A stretch of 64,000 nucleotides of DNA from Thioalkalivibrio thiocyanodenitrificans ARhD 1. Lineage in GTDB: Bacteria; Pseudomonadota; Gammaproteobacteria; Ectothiorhodospirales; Ectothiorhodospiraceae. The translations under genes and the position numbers were made by a program. Below the pieces are notes generated by a model that was given only the letters and a program-made list of their open reading frames with translations, did no database searches and had not been told where the DNA came from. Shown piece after piece: positions 44,082 to 51,717 of the stretch (positions are counted from its first letter, which is position 1; each line of letters starts with the position of its first letter). The DNA is taken from assembly GCF_000378965.1 (NCBI RefSeq), contig NZ_KB900536.1, positions 3,101,407-3,165,406 on the forward strand, written 5' to 3'.

Positions 44082-45275
44082 TCAGCCGTAGCGCCCGTCG
44101 ACGCGGGGCTTGATGAGCATGGCCGCGTAGGTCCACACGAACAGGGCGAAGGCCAGGATCCAGACGGCCTGCGAGAGGCCGATCCAGAGCATGTAGTGGC
44201 CGGGCCAGGCCAGCGGCAGCAGCACCCGTACCACGGTGCCCACCGCCAGTAGTGCCAGCATCCAGGTCACCGCGGGCGGCGGGTCGAAGACGTTGCGGCC
44301 CGTGTGCCCGAGGCTGACCCGGCACATCATGCCCAGGGTGATCAGGCCGATGCCGCCGTAGGCCAGTGCGTGGGTGGCCAGGAACGGGTTCAGCGGCGTA
44401 ACCAGGGCGGCTGCCTTCAGGGCGAAGCCCAGCGCGATTGAGGCGAAGGCCAGGTAGAGGCTCCAGAGCAGGGGCTTGCGCCAGATTCCCCGGACGTGCC
44501 AGTCGCGCAGGCGCATCACCTGGAGCAGGCATGCGGCAAGGGCAAGGGCAGCGGACAGCGTGGCCTGCGACAGGAATACCTCAACGATGATGAACGCCCC
44601 CAGGGACACCAGGATCGCCTGATCCAGCCAGGGGCGATCGGGAATGGTGACCGGTTCATCCACGCCCTTGGAAATGAAGAACGGCACCACACGCCGGCCC
44701 ATGACGAAGATCAGCAGCACGATCAGGTAAAGCCCCAGATAGAGACCGATCTGCGCGCCATGGGGGAGCCAACCGAGCACTCCCGCGTAGAACAGGCCGT
44801 GGGCCAGGGCGAGCAGCAGCGGAATGGCGACCACCCCCGACTGGCCCCACTGGCGCGCCTTGATCACCGGGTGTGCCACGGTGGCCACCAGTGCCAGGGC
44901 GAACACCATGTCGAACACGGCCAGGGCCGGTACCGCGGCGCCATGCGGGACCAGCGCCAGTGCGCGCGCGGCGAGCCAGCACAATGCCATCAGCAGCAGC
45001 GGCATGCCGTTGAGCGTCTGCACGCCCGTCCAGTTGCGCACGGCGGTGAGCAGAAAGCCCGCCACCACGGCCATGGTGTAGCCGTAGAGCATCTCGTGGG
45101 CATGCCAGAGGGTCGGCGGCAGGGGCAGTTCCGGCCCGGCGGCACCCGCATGGTAGACCCAGGTCCACACCAGGGTGGAGAGCGCGGCGAACACGCCGGC
45201 CAGCAGGAAAAAGGGGCGAAAGCCCAGGTGCAGCAGGGAGATGCGGTAGTCCCCCGGTTGCTCGATGGTCAGCAT
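44082..45275 (-). CDS. nnrS: NnrS-family heme-copper membrane protein
   Basis: The 397-residue protein has about twelve hydrophobic segments and the NnrS hallmarks: an N-terminal FRPFFLLAGV, HAHEMLYGYTMAVVAGFLLTAVRNWTG, and the conserved HPVIKARQWGQS and RRVVPFFISKG stretches. NnrS proteins bind heme and copper and relieve nitric-oxide stress during denitrification. Upstream stand an NsrR-like inverted repeat (45330-45352) and an FNR/DNR-like box (45372-45385), consistent with NO-responsive control. No nitrite or nitric-oxide reductase is in this window. Confidence 0.92.
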   Translation of the reverse strand: MLTIEQPGDYRISLLHLGFRPFFLLAGVFAALSTLVWTWVYHAGAAGPELPLPPTLWHAHEMLYGYTMAVVAGFLLTAVRNWTGVQTLNGMPLLLMALCWLAARALALVPHGAAVPALAVFDMVFALALVATVAHPVIKARQWGQSGVVAIPLLLALAHGLFYAGVLGWLPHGAQIGLYLGLYLIVLLIFVMGRRVVPFFISKGVDEPVTIPDRPWLDQAILVSLGAFIIVEVFLSQATLSAALALAACLLQVMRLRDWHVRGIWRKPLLWSLYLAFASIALGFALKAAALVTPLNPFLATHALAYGGIGLITLGMMCRVSLGHTGRNVFDPPPAVTWMLALLAVGTVVRVLLPLAWPGHYMLWIGLSQAVWILAFALFVWTYAAMLIKPRVDGRYG

Positions 45276-45329
45276 GTCATTCTCCGGACGGTGTGGACCA
45301 TGGAATCGAATGATTCCAATGTTGTTGAT

Positions 45330-45352
45330 AACATGTATATACGATCCATGTT
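45330..45352. promoter_or_regulatory. candidate NsrR-like inverted repeat
   Basis: AACATG and CATGTT flank 11 nt, giving an 11-1-11 arrangement; the first half-site (AACATGTATAT) agrees with the NsrR half AAGATGYATTT at 8 of 11 positions. It lies 55 bp upstream of the nnrS start, in the position expected for a repressor. Confidence 0.4.
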
Positions 45353-45371
45353 ATGGGTCCATCATAGTCGC

Positions 45372-45385
45372 ATGACCGGGATCAA
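45372..45385 (-). promoter_or_regulatory. FNR/DNR-like binding site upstream of nnrS
   Basis: Reads TTGAT-CCCG-GTCAT on the minus strand, about 97 bp before the nnrS start. The flanking 17-mer is identical to 31313-31329 near the DUF6455 gene. Confidence 0.5.
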
Positions 45386-45400
45386 GGTTCCATCCAGCCT

Positions 45401-45426
45401 GTAGGTCGGCCTTCAGGCCGACCTAC
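45401..45426. repeat. perfect 11-bp inverted repeat
   Basis: GTAGGTCGGCC (45401-45411) and GGCCGACCTAC (45416-45426) around a TTCA loop. A compact hairpin of the type dispersed in proteobacterial intergenic regions, here in the nnrS upstream gap. Confidence 0.8.
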
Positions 45427-45441
45427 ACCTGCAGTTTCCTT

Positions 45442-45519
45442 CTCTGTGCCCTCTGTGCCCTCTGTGGCAAGACCGCTTTTCAGAGCATGCTTGCCACAGA
45501 GGTCACAGAGGGCACAGAG
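45442..45519. repeat. 30-bp near-perfect inverted repeat with 9-bp internal period
   Basis: Left arm 45442-45471, right arm 45490-45519, one mismatch in 30, 18-nt loop. The left arm consists of CTCTGTGCC units repeated every 9 bp. It follows the tldE stop and may be a terminator between tldE and the nnrS promoter region. Together with the REP-like hairpin it fills the 315-bp gap 45276-45590. Confidence 0.8.
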
Positions 45520-45590
45520 GTTCACAATTCCACAAAAAACGCTGGTGGACAGGCTTCTCCGCGTGCGTCTGGCCCGAACGGGGGTGCGGA

Positions 45591-46916
45591 TTACAGGGTG
45601 AAGGTGAAGCCGTCCACCAGCAGGCCGGGGAGGTGAGCGCTGGCTTGGGAGCGCCGCGCATAAGTGGCCGTGTCGAACAGGTGCTCGCGTTCCTCGGTGA
45701 TCGCCTCGAGGCGATCACCCAGCACGTGGAAGAGGCTTTCATCGAAACGCATGACATTCACGGGGGCCACGGGTCTTCCCTTTTCCACCCACAGGCAGGC
45801 GAAGCGCGTCATCCCGGTGATGCGGCAGTGGTTGCGGTCCGAATAGTTGCAATACCACAGGTTGCTGATGTAGAGGCCCGTGCCCAGGGACTCCAGCACA
45901 TGGTCCTGGTGCAACGTGTCGCCGCGCATGGTAAGGGACTCGGGATGCTCGATGCTGCAGTTCACCCGCGCACCGTACTCCCGGGCACTGCGCGGGTTTG
46001 CCAGGCACTCCCGGTAGCGACCCGTGGTGATCAGTTCCACCCGGTCGGGCTTTATGAAACCTGACATGGTGAATCGCGGCGTGAGCCCGCCCGCGTGGTC
46101 TTCGGCCAGATCCACGCGCGAGTCCAGACTCAGCCCCTCGCGAACCATGCGCAGTAAAGGTGTCTGCGCCGTGCGGTGGCTCTTCAGCCCGAACCCGCCC
46201 CAGGCGAGCACGTTCATCAATTCCTGCAGGGCCGCAGGCGCGAGAAAGACCCGGTAACGCCCCGGCTCCAGGGTCCTGGGCCTACGCGCCAGGAGAGCCA
46301 GGGTATCGCGTGCGTAGTCCAATTGGCGTGCCACGTGATCCGGGGTGTACTCAAACCCCGCGTAGCCTTGCTTGACCGCCTGGTCCTTGCCCCCGTGTAC
46401 GCTCCAGTCCAGGTTGAAGCTGTGGTCGCTGTGCCAGTTGAACTGCCCCAGGGAGTTGGCGAAACCGTGCACCATGCGCCCTCCGGTCCATACCCCTACC
46501 AGGTCCAGTCCGGTGGCGGCATCGAGCAGGCCTTCCACCGCCTCGCGTGAATCCGGGAGGCGGTTCTCGCCCCGATGACCGGTATTCACCGCTTGCGTGG
46601 CATAAAGCAGATGCGGGTCCTCGGGCAGGTGCGACAGGTGATCGCGCAAGCGATCGAGCAGGGTGGTGACCTCCCGCAGATCCATGCCGGGGTCGCCGGT
46701 CAGTTCAAGGCTAGCGCGGGCGTGCCGTGCACCCACGATCAGGTCCAGGCGCAGCCGCCGCTGGCGGACATGCCCGGCCTGGCGCAGCCGGCCGCAATTG
46801 AAGCGCACGAAATCGGTATCCTCGCCCTCCAGGTTGAGCAGGCCAACCTCGTCGTCCTCCAGGCGATCGAAGACCTGCGGGGCCAGTTCCCGGAACGCGG
46901 TTTCCGGATCAGTCAC
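45591..46916 (-). CDS. TldD/PmbA family protein (TldE-like)
   Basis: The 441-residue protein carries the PmbA/TldE features: an N-terminal domain, the central ARDTLALLARRPRTLEPGRYRVFLAPAAL stretch, TSMSGFIKPDRVEL-type strands, and the C-terminal GTGLYISNLWYCNYSDRNHCRITGM with the cysteine pair typical of this clade. It lacks the HExxxH metal motif, which in TldD/TldE pairs belongs to the other subunit. It overlaps the upstream tldD-like gene by 8 bp, so the two are coupled and probably form a heterodimer that degrades or trims short peptides. Confidence 0.87.
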   Translation of the reverse strand: MTDPETAFRELAPQVFDRLEDDEVGLLNLEGEDTDFVRFNCGRLRQAGHVRQRRLRLDLIVGARHARASLELTGDPGMDLREVTTLLDRLRDHLSHLPEDPHLLYATQAVNTGHRGENRLPDSREAVEGLLDAATGLDLVGVWTGGRMVHGFANSLGQFNWHSDHSFNLDWSVHGGKDQAVKQGYAGFEYTPDHVARQLDYARDTLALLARRPRTLEPGRYRVFLAPAALQELMNVLAWGGFGLKSHRTAQTPLLRMVREGLSLDSRVDLAEDHAGGLTPRFTMSGFIKPDRVELITTGRYRECLANPRSAREYGARVNCSIEHPESLTMRGDTLHQDHVLESLGTGLYISNLWYCNYSDRNHCRITGMTRFACLWVEKGRPVAPVNVMRFDESLFHVLGDRLEAITEEREHLFDTATYARRSQASAHLPGLLVDGFTFTL

Positions 46917-48351
46917 CGCCGAACACCTCCACGTCGCGGAACAGGCAGGGCGGTGAGGCGTGGCCCACCTGAATCATCTGGTTGGGCTCGCCCTTGCCGC
47001 AGTAGGGCGTTCCCCAGACCTCCCGGGTATCCGGGCCACCGACGCCGGCCAGGTTACGCCAGAATTCGGCGGAGATGCCCCGGTAATTGGGGTTGCGTAC
47101 CAGCCCCCTGAGTTCGCCGTCCTGGATCAGCCGGCCGACTTCGCAACCGAACTGGAACTTGTTGCGATGGTCGTCGATGGACCAGGAACGGTTGGTATCC
47201 ATCAGCACGCCATACTCCACCTTGGCGACGAGCTCATCGAACGTGGAGTTGCCCGGTTCGATGTTGAGGTTGGCCATTCGGTCAATAGGCGGGCGGTTCC
47301 AGGCACAGGCGCGGGCGTTGGCCAACCCCGGCAGCCCCGCGCGTACGCCTGAGGCCGCGCTGCCCAAGGGGCGCTCAAGGATGCCTTCGCGGATGAGGTA
47401 GACGCGTTCGGCTCGGGTACCCTCGTCGTCGAAGCCGTAGTTGGCCACCTCCCCGGGTACGGCGGGGTCATGGGTGACATTGAGCAGCGAAGAACCGTAA
47501 CGATAATTGCCGAACATGTCCGGGCTCACGAAACTCGCACCGGCGAAGTTGCGCTCGTCGCCCAGGATGCGATCGAGCTCCAGGGGATGACCGATGCTTT
47601 CATGGATCTGCAGCGTCATCTGGCTCGGCATGAGCAGCAGGTCCGCCCGGGTGTCGGGGCATTCGGGGGCATCCAGCAGCGCCAGGGCCTCCTCGGCGAC
47701 GCGTGTGGCGTCGTCCGGGAACCCATAGGCCGGCAGACGTTCCAGGCCGCCCTGCGTGGCCGCGCCCCAGCCGCCGCCGGTGCGCATCTGGGTCTGTGCG
47801 CCGCGGTTTGCCACGGCGGCATAGCCGGGGACGAGGTAGTGAAAGTCCTGCTCGATGACCACGCCATCGCTCGTGTAGAGATGAGTCTGCACATGGCGGT
47901 GGTCCAGCCGGGCCAGCCAGTCCACGATGGCGTCGTGGATCCTGAGTGCGCGGTTGATGTCCACGAGCATCCGGATCTTGTCGTCCAGCGGCCAGGCTTC
48001 CCAGGGCGTGTCGACGGCGGAGCCGTATCGCCCGGAGTGCCGCGGGCGGGGCATGCGGCCGGCATCAAACAGGGCGTGACGACGGTTAACCTCCAGCCAC
48101 TGCAGTGCCCGGTGGCAGGCCGCCTCCAGCCCGGCACGGCTCAGTTCGCTGGTGGCCGCATAGGCCGAGGCGCGGCCGTCCACGAGCGTGATGTGCGCCC
48201 CCTGGTCCAGATCCTCGGTGGGGGGCTGGAGGACGCCTTCGCGTACGGTCAGTCCCCGGGCATGTTCGCGAACAAGCCGCAACGACCAGAACCCGACCGA
48301 AGGCACGATCGCCTTGAAGTCCTCCAGTACACGTTTCCACTGCATGGTCAT
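46909..48351 (-). CDS. TldD-like metallopeptidase subunit
   Basis: The 480-residue protein has the zinc motif HESIGH (His250, Glu251, His255) in the family segment LQIHESIGHPLELDRILGDE, and the downstream GVLMDTNRSWSIDDHRNKFQF region that supplies further ligands. TldD/TldE complexes cleave unfolded or precursor peptides and mature some RiPPs. It overlaps the downstream TldE-like gene by 8 bp and the upstream ATP-grasp gene by the ATGA at 48348-48351. The arrangement (ligase, TldD, TldE) is the operon described below. Confidence 0.9.
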   Translation of the reverse strand: MTMQWKRVLEDFKAIVPSVGFWSLRLVREHARGLTVREGVLQPPTEDLDQGAHITLVDGRASAYAATSELSRAGLEAACHRALQWLEVNRRHALFDAGRMPRPRHSGRYGSAVDTPWEAWPLDDKIRMLVDINRALRIHDAIVDWLARLDHRHVQTHLYTSDGVVIEQDFHYLVPGYAAVANRGAQTQMRTGGGWGAATQGGLERLPAYGFPDDATRVAEEALALLDAPECPDTRADLLLMPSQMTLQIHESIGHPLELDRILGDERNFAGASFVSPDMFGNYRYGSSLLNVTHDPAVPGEVANYGFDDEGTRAERVYLIREGILERPLGSAASGVRAGLPGLANARACAWNRPPIDRMANLNIEPGNSTFDELVAKVEYGVLMDTNRSWSIDDHRNKFQFGCEVGRLIQDGELRGLVRNPNYRGISAEFWRNLAGVGGPDTREVWGTPYCGKGEPNQMIQVGHASPPCLFRDVEVFGGD

Positions 48352-49319
48352 GGTCCCTGCACGGTATCGGGAAACAGCAGGTCGATAAAGCGTTGGGCCG
48401 TAGGCCGCGGTGCGTGGTTGGCAAGGCCCGGACGCTCGTTGGCCTCGATGATCACGTAGTCCTCGCCACGCACGTCAGGCATGAGCAGGTCGAGACCCAT
48501 GACGGGGATGTCGATGAGCCGGGCGGCCTCCAGGGCCATGCCGGCGATATGCGGATGCAGCAGGTGGGTGACATCGTGGATGGTAGCGCCCTTGTGCAGA
48601 TTGTAGGTATCGCGCACCACCAGTTCCACGCCGGCCTCCAGCACATGGTCCAGACCGAAACCGGCATCGTGCACGCAGCGTTCGGTTTCGTGATCCAGGG
48701 GGATGCGGCTCTCACCCCCAGTCTCCTGTTCGCGTTCCCGGCTGCGGACCTTGATGAGGGTGCGGATATCGTCGTGGCCGTTGCCCACGATGGTTGGTGC
48801 ACGGCGCACTGCCGCGGCCACGACCTCGTCACCGATCACAAGAATGCGCAGGTCCTCGCCGTCCACATGCTCCTCCAGCAGCACAGTGTCGGCGAAGCGG
48901 CGCGCATCACGCACGGCCATGTCCATCTCGTCGGCGTCGTGGATGTTCACACTCACCCCGGCACCCTGTTCACCGCGCAGCGGCTTGACCACGATACGTC
49001 CGTGACGCTCCAGGAATGCCCGATTGGCCTCCTCATCGCCCGCACGCACCTGTTCGGGGACCCGCAGGCCTGCTCTGCGCAGCAGGCGGAGTGTCGCGCT
49101 CTTGTCATCGCATAGGGACATGGCGATGGCGCTTGTCAACTCGCTGAGCGACTCCAGGCACACAATGGACCGTCCGCCGTGGGTGAGGCAGAAATACCCG
49201 GCCTCCGGATCCAGCAGCCTGAAGGTAATGCCGCGCCGAAGCGCCTCATCGACAATGATGCGTGCGTAGGGATTGAGGAGATCGAGGTCCCGATGGTGAT
49301 CCGGTGGGCTGTTTCCCAT
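48348..49319 (-). CDS. ATP-grasp ligase of the cyanophycin/NAGGN-synthetase type
   Basis: The chosen start (MGNSPPDHHRDL) gives 323 residues. It has the ATP-grasp order: LLRRAGLRVPEQVRAG, the ATP-binding RIVVKPLRGEQGAGVSVNI, HVDGEDLRILVIGDEVVAA, a long insertion ending GATIHDVTHLLHPHI, and the metal-binding LMPDVRGEDYVIIEANERPGL. The insertion with GNGHDDIRTLI and RDTYNLHKG is the pattern of cyanophycin-synthetase and N-acetylglutaminylglutamine-synthetase ATP-grasp domains, which join amino acids through amide bonds. No GNAT or amidotransferase domain is attached. It is the first gene of the operon with TldD and TldE; the product is probably a peptide-like compound. Confidence 0.85.
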   Translation of the reverse strand: MGNSPPDHHRDLDLLNPYARIIVDEALRRGITFRLLDPEAGYFCLTHGGRSIVCLESLSELTSAIAMSLCDDKSATLRLLRRAGLRVPEQVRAGDEEANRAFLERHGRIVVKPLRGEQGAGVSVNIHDADEMDMAVRDARRFADTVLLEEHVDGEDLRILVIGDEVVAAAVRRAPTIVGNGHDDIRTLIKVRSREREQETGGESRIPLDHETERCVHDAGFGLDHVLEAGVELVVRDTYNLHKGATIHDVTHLLHPHIAGMALEAARLIDIPVMGLDLLMPDVRGEDYVIIEANERPGLANHAPRPTAQRFIDLLFPDTVQGP

Positions 49320-49433
49320 GCCTGAGTGTACGCCGCCGGGTCGACCGGCAGCGGCTCGATGTGTGCTCTCCAACCAGTGTAGCGCGATCCGTCCCCGGGT
49401 CGCATTGGCGGGTCATGAAATGCGGGACCGGTC

Positions 49434-49590
49434 CCGGCCCGGAAGGCGGGTGTGCAGCGCCTCACCGTGTAGCGCCATTTGCCGGACGATGAGACTCTGT
49501 TCGAGCCTTGCACGTCCACCCGGCTGCAACGCAAGTCCCCTCCGGATCCGGCCGTGTTCGATGTTCCCTTGCTTGAGTCGACTCCCTTAT
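49434..49590 (+). pseudogene. decayed TetR-type HTH fragment, paralogue of the gene at 50546
   Basis: Conceptual translation from 49434 reads PARKAGVQRLTV, then stop (TAG 49470-49472), then RHLPDDETLFEPCTSTRLQR and PPDPAVF. This aligns without gaps to AERAGVQRLTVYRHFPDDASLFEACTS... of the intact TetR protein at 50546. Only the recognition-helix region survives, and there is no surrounding gene, so it is a remnant of a duplication. The rest of 49320-49612 holds nothing else. Confidence 0.75.
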
Positions 49591-49612
49591 GCACATGTTG
49601 CGGCACGCCCTC

Positions 49613-50404
49613 TCAGGCCGCCATCATCCGCTCCAGGGCGGCCTGGTCCGGCCCAATAAACGGCGCCGCGTCGGGGGCCTTGGCGAGGTTGTCCAGCAGC
49701 GTGTCGGTCATGCCCTCGGCGGGCGGCAGGTGGCTGCTCAGCACCGCCTTCGGCTGCAGATCGGCCACGGCCTGCAGGCTCTCCCGGAACCGGGCGCGAT
49801 CGACCCGATGCAACCACGGGGCATCGACTGTCGCCCAGCCTGTCATGCCCGTGCGGAGCGTTTCCGGATCCACGTCTGCCGCGTGCACGGCCGCCGCCGG
49901 AAGGAGGGCGCCGAAACAATCGGCGCTGAACAGCGTGCCCGTGGTCGGATCGAACAGGCCGGTGGATTCCGGCGCATCGAACACTGGGGGCGTCACGGCC
50001 AGCAGTCTGCGGTCGCCTGCATCCAGCGACTGCCCGGGGTTGAGCAGGTGGATCCGGTCCACCGGCAGCCCCAGGAGGCCCATCTTGGCCATGCCGAGGA
50101 AGGTCGTGACGACCCGTGCCCGGGGTGCCCGCTCCAATACCGAGGCCAGATTGCCCACGTGGTCCGGGTCCGGATGGGTCAGCCAGATCCAGTCGAGCCG
50201 CGCCGGGTCGATGGATTGTTCCAGCGCACGGAGAAACGCGGCCCCGAGGGCCGCGTTGCCCGTGTCCACCAGCACCGGCCGGGCGGCTCGGATCACGAAG
50301 GCGTTGACGGGTAGCACGCCGAAGCCGGGCACCGGCAGCCAGGTGCCCAGGGCGTCCACGTCGGGGTTGACGGAGGTGGTGCTGATCAAGGGTTGTTCGA
50401 TCAT
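49613..50404 (-). CDS. metallo-beta-lactamase fold protein
   Basis: The start is the ATG complementary to 50402-50404 with GGGGAGAAGC upstream. The 263-residue protein has the MBL metal motif as THPDPDHVGN near residue 78, an ADCFGALLP segment around 150, and HLPPAEG near 235, the usual positions of the second and third metal ligands. The pattern resembles flavodiiron/ODP-type MBLs rather than antibiotic beta-lactamases. It is divergent from the TetR gene, with a palindromic operator between, so that TetR protein is its likely regulator. Confidence 0.87.
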   Translation of the reverse strand: MIEQPLISTTSVNPDVDALGTWLPVPGFGVLPVNAFVIRAARPVLVDTGNAALGAAFLRALEQSIDPARLDWIWLTHPDPDHVGNLASVLERAPRARVVTTFLGMAKMGLLGLPVDRIHLLNPGQSLDAGDRRLLAVTPPVFDAPESTGLFDPTTGTLFSADCFGALLPAAAVHAADVDPETLRTGMTGWATVDAPWLHRVDRARFRESLQAVADLQPKAVLSSHLPPAEGMTDTLLDNLAKAPDAAPFIGPDQAALERMMAA

Positions 50405-50470
50405 TGGGATGCTTCTCCCCGGGGTGGGTTGAACAGGGCGGCTTTCACCTGGTCGGCAGGCTTTTTTTTT

Positions 50471-50492
50471 CAGTGAACACATATGTTCACTG
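50471..50492. promoter_or_regulatory. 22-bp TetR operator
   Basis: CAGTGAACA-CATA-TGTTCACTG, perfect 9-bp arms, in the 141-bp divergent gap between the MBL and TetR genes, directly beside a run of nine T (50462-50470). Confidence 0.75.
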
Positions 50493-50545
50493 CGTATGGA
50501 AGATAGTCCCGGTGCAGCCGCTTGTCAATATTTGGATAAACATCT

Positions 50546-51163
50546 ATGATCACCGATATGGAGAAACGCAGATACACGCTCAGGAAGCGCGCCGAGGCGA
50601 AGGAGGACACGCGGGCGCGCATCGTCGATGCCATCATCGATGTGCACCGGGAACTGGGGCCGCGCAACGCCACCGTGAGCGCCGTCGCCGAGCGGGCGGG
50701 TGTGCAGCGGCTGACGGTGTACCGGCATTTCCCGGACGACGCGAGCCTGTTCGAGGCCTGCACGTCGACCTGGCTGGAGCGCAACCCGCCGCCGGACGCG
50801 GCATTCCTCGAGGGGATCGCCGATCCGGCCGCGCGCACGCGGCGGGGGCTGGAGGCGCTCTACGGGTATTACCGGAGAACCCGGCGCATGTGGGCGGTCT
50901 CCTACCGGGACATGGAGGAAGTACCGGCCCTTCAGGAACCCATGGCCGGTTTCGAGGCCGGGCTGGAAGATTATCTCCAGGCCCTCTTGCGGGGCTGGGG
51001 ACTGCGCGGCGCGCGCCGCGCCCGCGTGGCGGATACCCTGGCGCTGGCGCTGCGTTTTCACACCTGGGAGGCACTGGCGACACGGGGGCGCGACGATGCG
51101 TCCAAGGCCGGGCTGGTGATGGAATGGCTCGCGGGCATCACAGGCGGGCGGTCGTTGCGATGA
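50546..51163 (+). CDS. TetR-family transcriptional regulator
   Basis: The 205-residue protein (ATG 50546; ATG 50558 is possible) begins with the TetR HTH: ARIVDAIIDVHRELGPRNATVSAVAERAGVQRLTVYRHFPDDASLF, whose recognition helix follows the canonical spacing. The C-terminal ligand domain is all helical (RRGLEALYGYYRRTRRMWAV to LALALRFHTWEALA). A perfect 22-bp palindrome lies 54 bp upstream, shared with the divergent MBL gene; the ligand is unknown. The gene overlaps the DUF488 gene by ATGA (51160-51163), so the two are translationally coupled. A degraded copy of its HTH lies at 49434. Confidence 0.93.
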   Translation: MITDMEKRRYTLRKRAEAKEDTRARIVDAIIDVHRELGPRNATVSAVAERAGVQRLTVYRHFPDDASLFEACTSTWLERNPPPDAAFLEGIADPAARTRRGLEALYGYYRRTRRMWAVSYRDMEEVPALQEPMAGFEAGLEDYLQALLRGWGLRGARRARVADTLALALRFHTWEALATRGRDDASKAGLVMEWLAGITGGRSLR

Positions 51164-51585
51164 CCGGCCGGATCTCCCTGCGGCGGGTCCATGCCGAACC
51201 GCAGGCTGAAGACGGTCTGCGCGTGCTGGTGGACCGGCTCTGGCCGCGCGGCCTGCGCAAGGCCGATGCAGCCGTGGACCTGTGGCTGCGGGAGATCGCG
51301 CCGTCCCACGAGCTGCGCCGCTGGTTCGGCCACGATCCGGCACGCTGGACGGAATTCCGTGCCCGCTACCGGGACGAACTGGCCGGCCGGCCGGATCGCC
51401 TGCGCGAACTGATGGCGCACTGCCGGCGCGGCCCGGTGACCCTGCTATACGCCGCTCGGGACGGCGACCGCAACAATGCGGTTGTGCTGCTCGAAGTGCT
51501 GCGGGAGGAGCTTGCGGAAGAGGCGCGCGTCGATGAACCCGCATCTCCCGTGTGCTATGCCCCGCCGGATCACGGTCACACCTGA
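51160..51585 (+). CDS. DUF488 family protein
   Basis: The 141-residue protein begins MTGRISLRRVHAEPQ and has the DUF488 signature VLVDRLWPRGLRKADAAVDLWLREIAPSHELRRWFGHDPARW, with the conserved arginine and tryptophan positions of this small family. Function unknown, though some members are linked to uncharacterised stress genes. Its start overlaps the stop of the TetR gene by the ATGA tetramer, so it belongs to the same transcript and is probably under the same operator. Confidence 0.85.
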   Translation: MTGRISLRRVHAEPQAEDGLRVLVDRLWPRGLRKADAAVDLWLREIAPSHELRRWFGHDPARWTEFRARYRDELAGRPDRLRELMAHCRRGPVTLLYAARDGDRNNAVVLLEVLREELAEEARVDEPASPVCYAPPDHGHT

Positions 51586-51717
51586 TCCCGGAGGGTGTCG
51601 CCATGGAAGCGCGGCCTGGCTGCGCATCCGCGCGGTCAACCCCGACCCCCGTGTTCCGCCGTCAAGGCGCCTTCCGCGGTGGGCGGGGATCGGCGCGGCA
51701 CCCCCCGCGGCCCCTGG

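Noticed and set aside
48348-49319. N-acetylglutaminylglutamine synthetase
   Set aside because: The ATP-grasp domain is similar, but no GNAT domain is attached and the known amidotransferase and M42 partners are missing.
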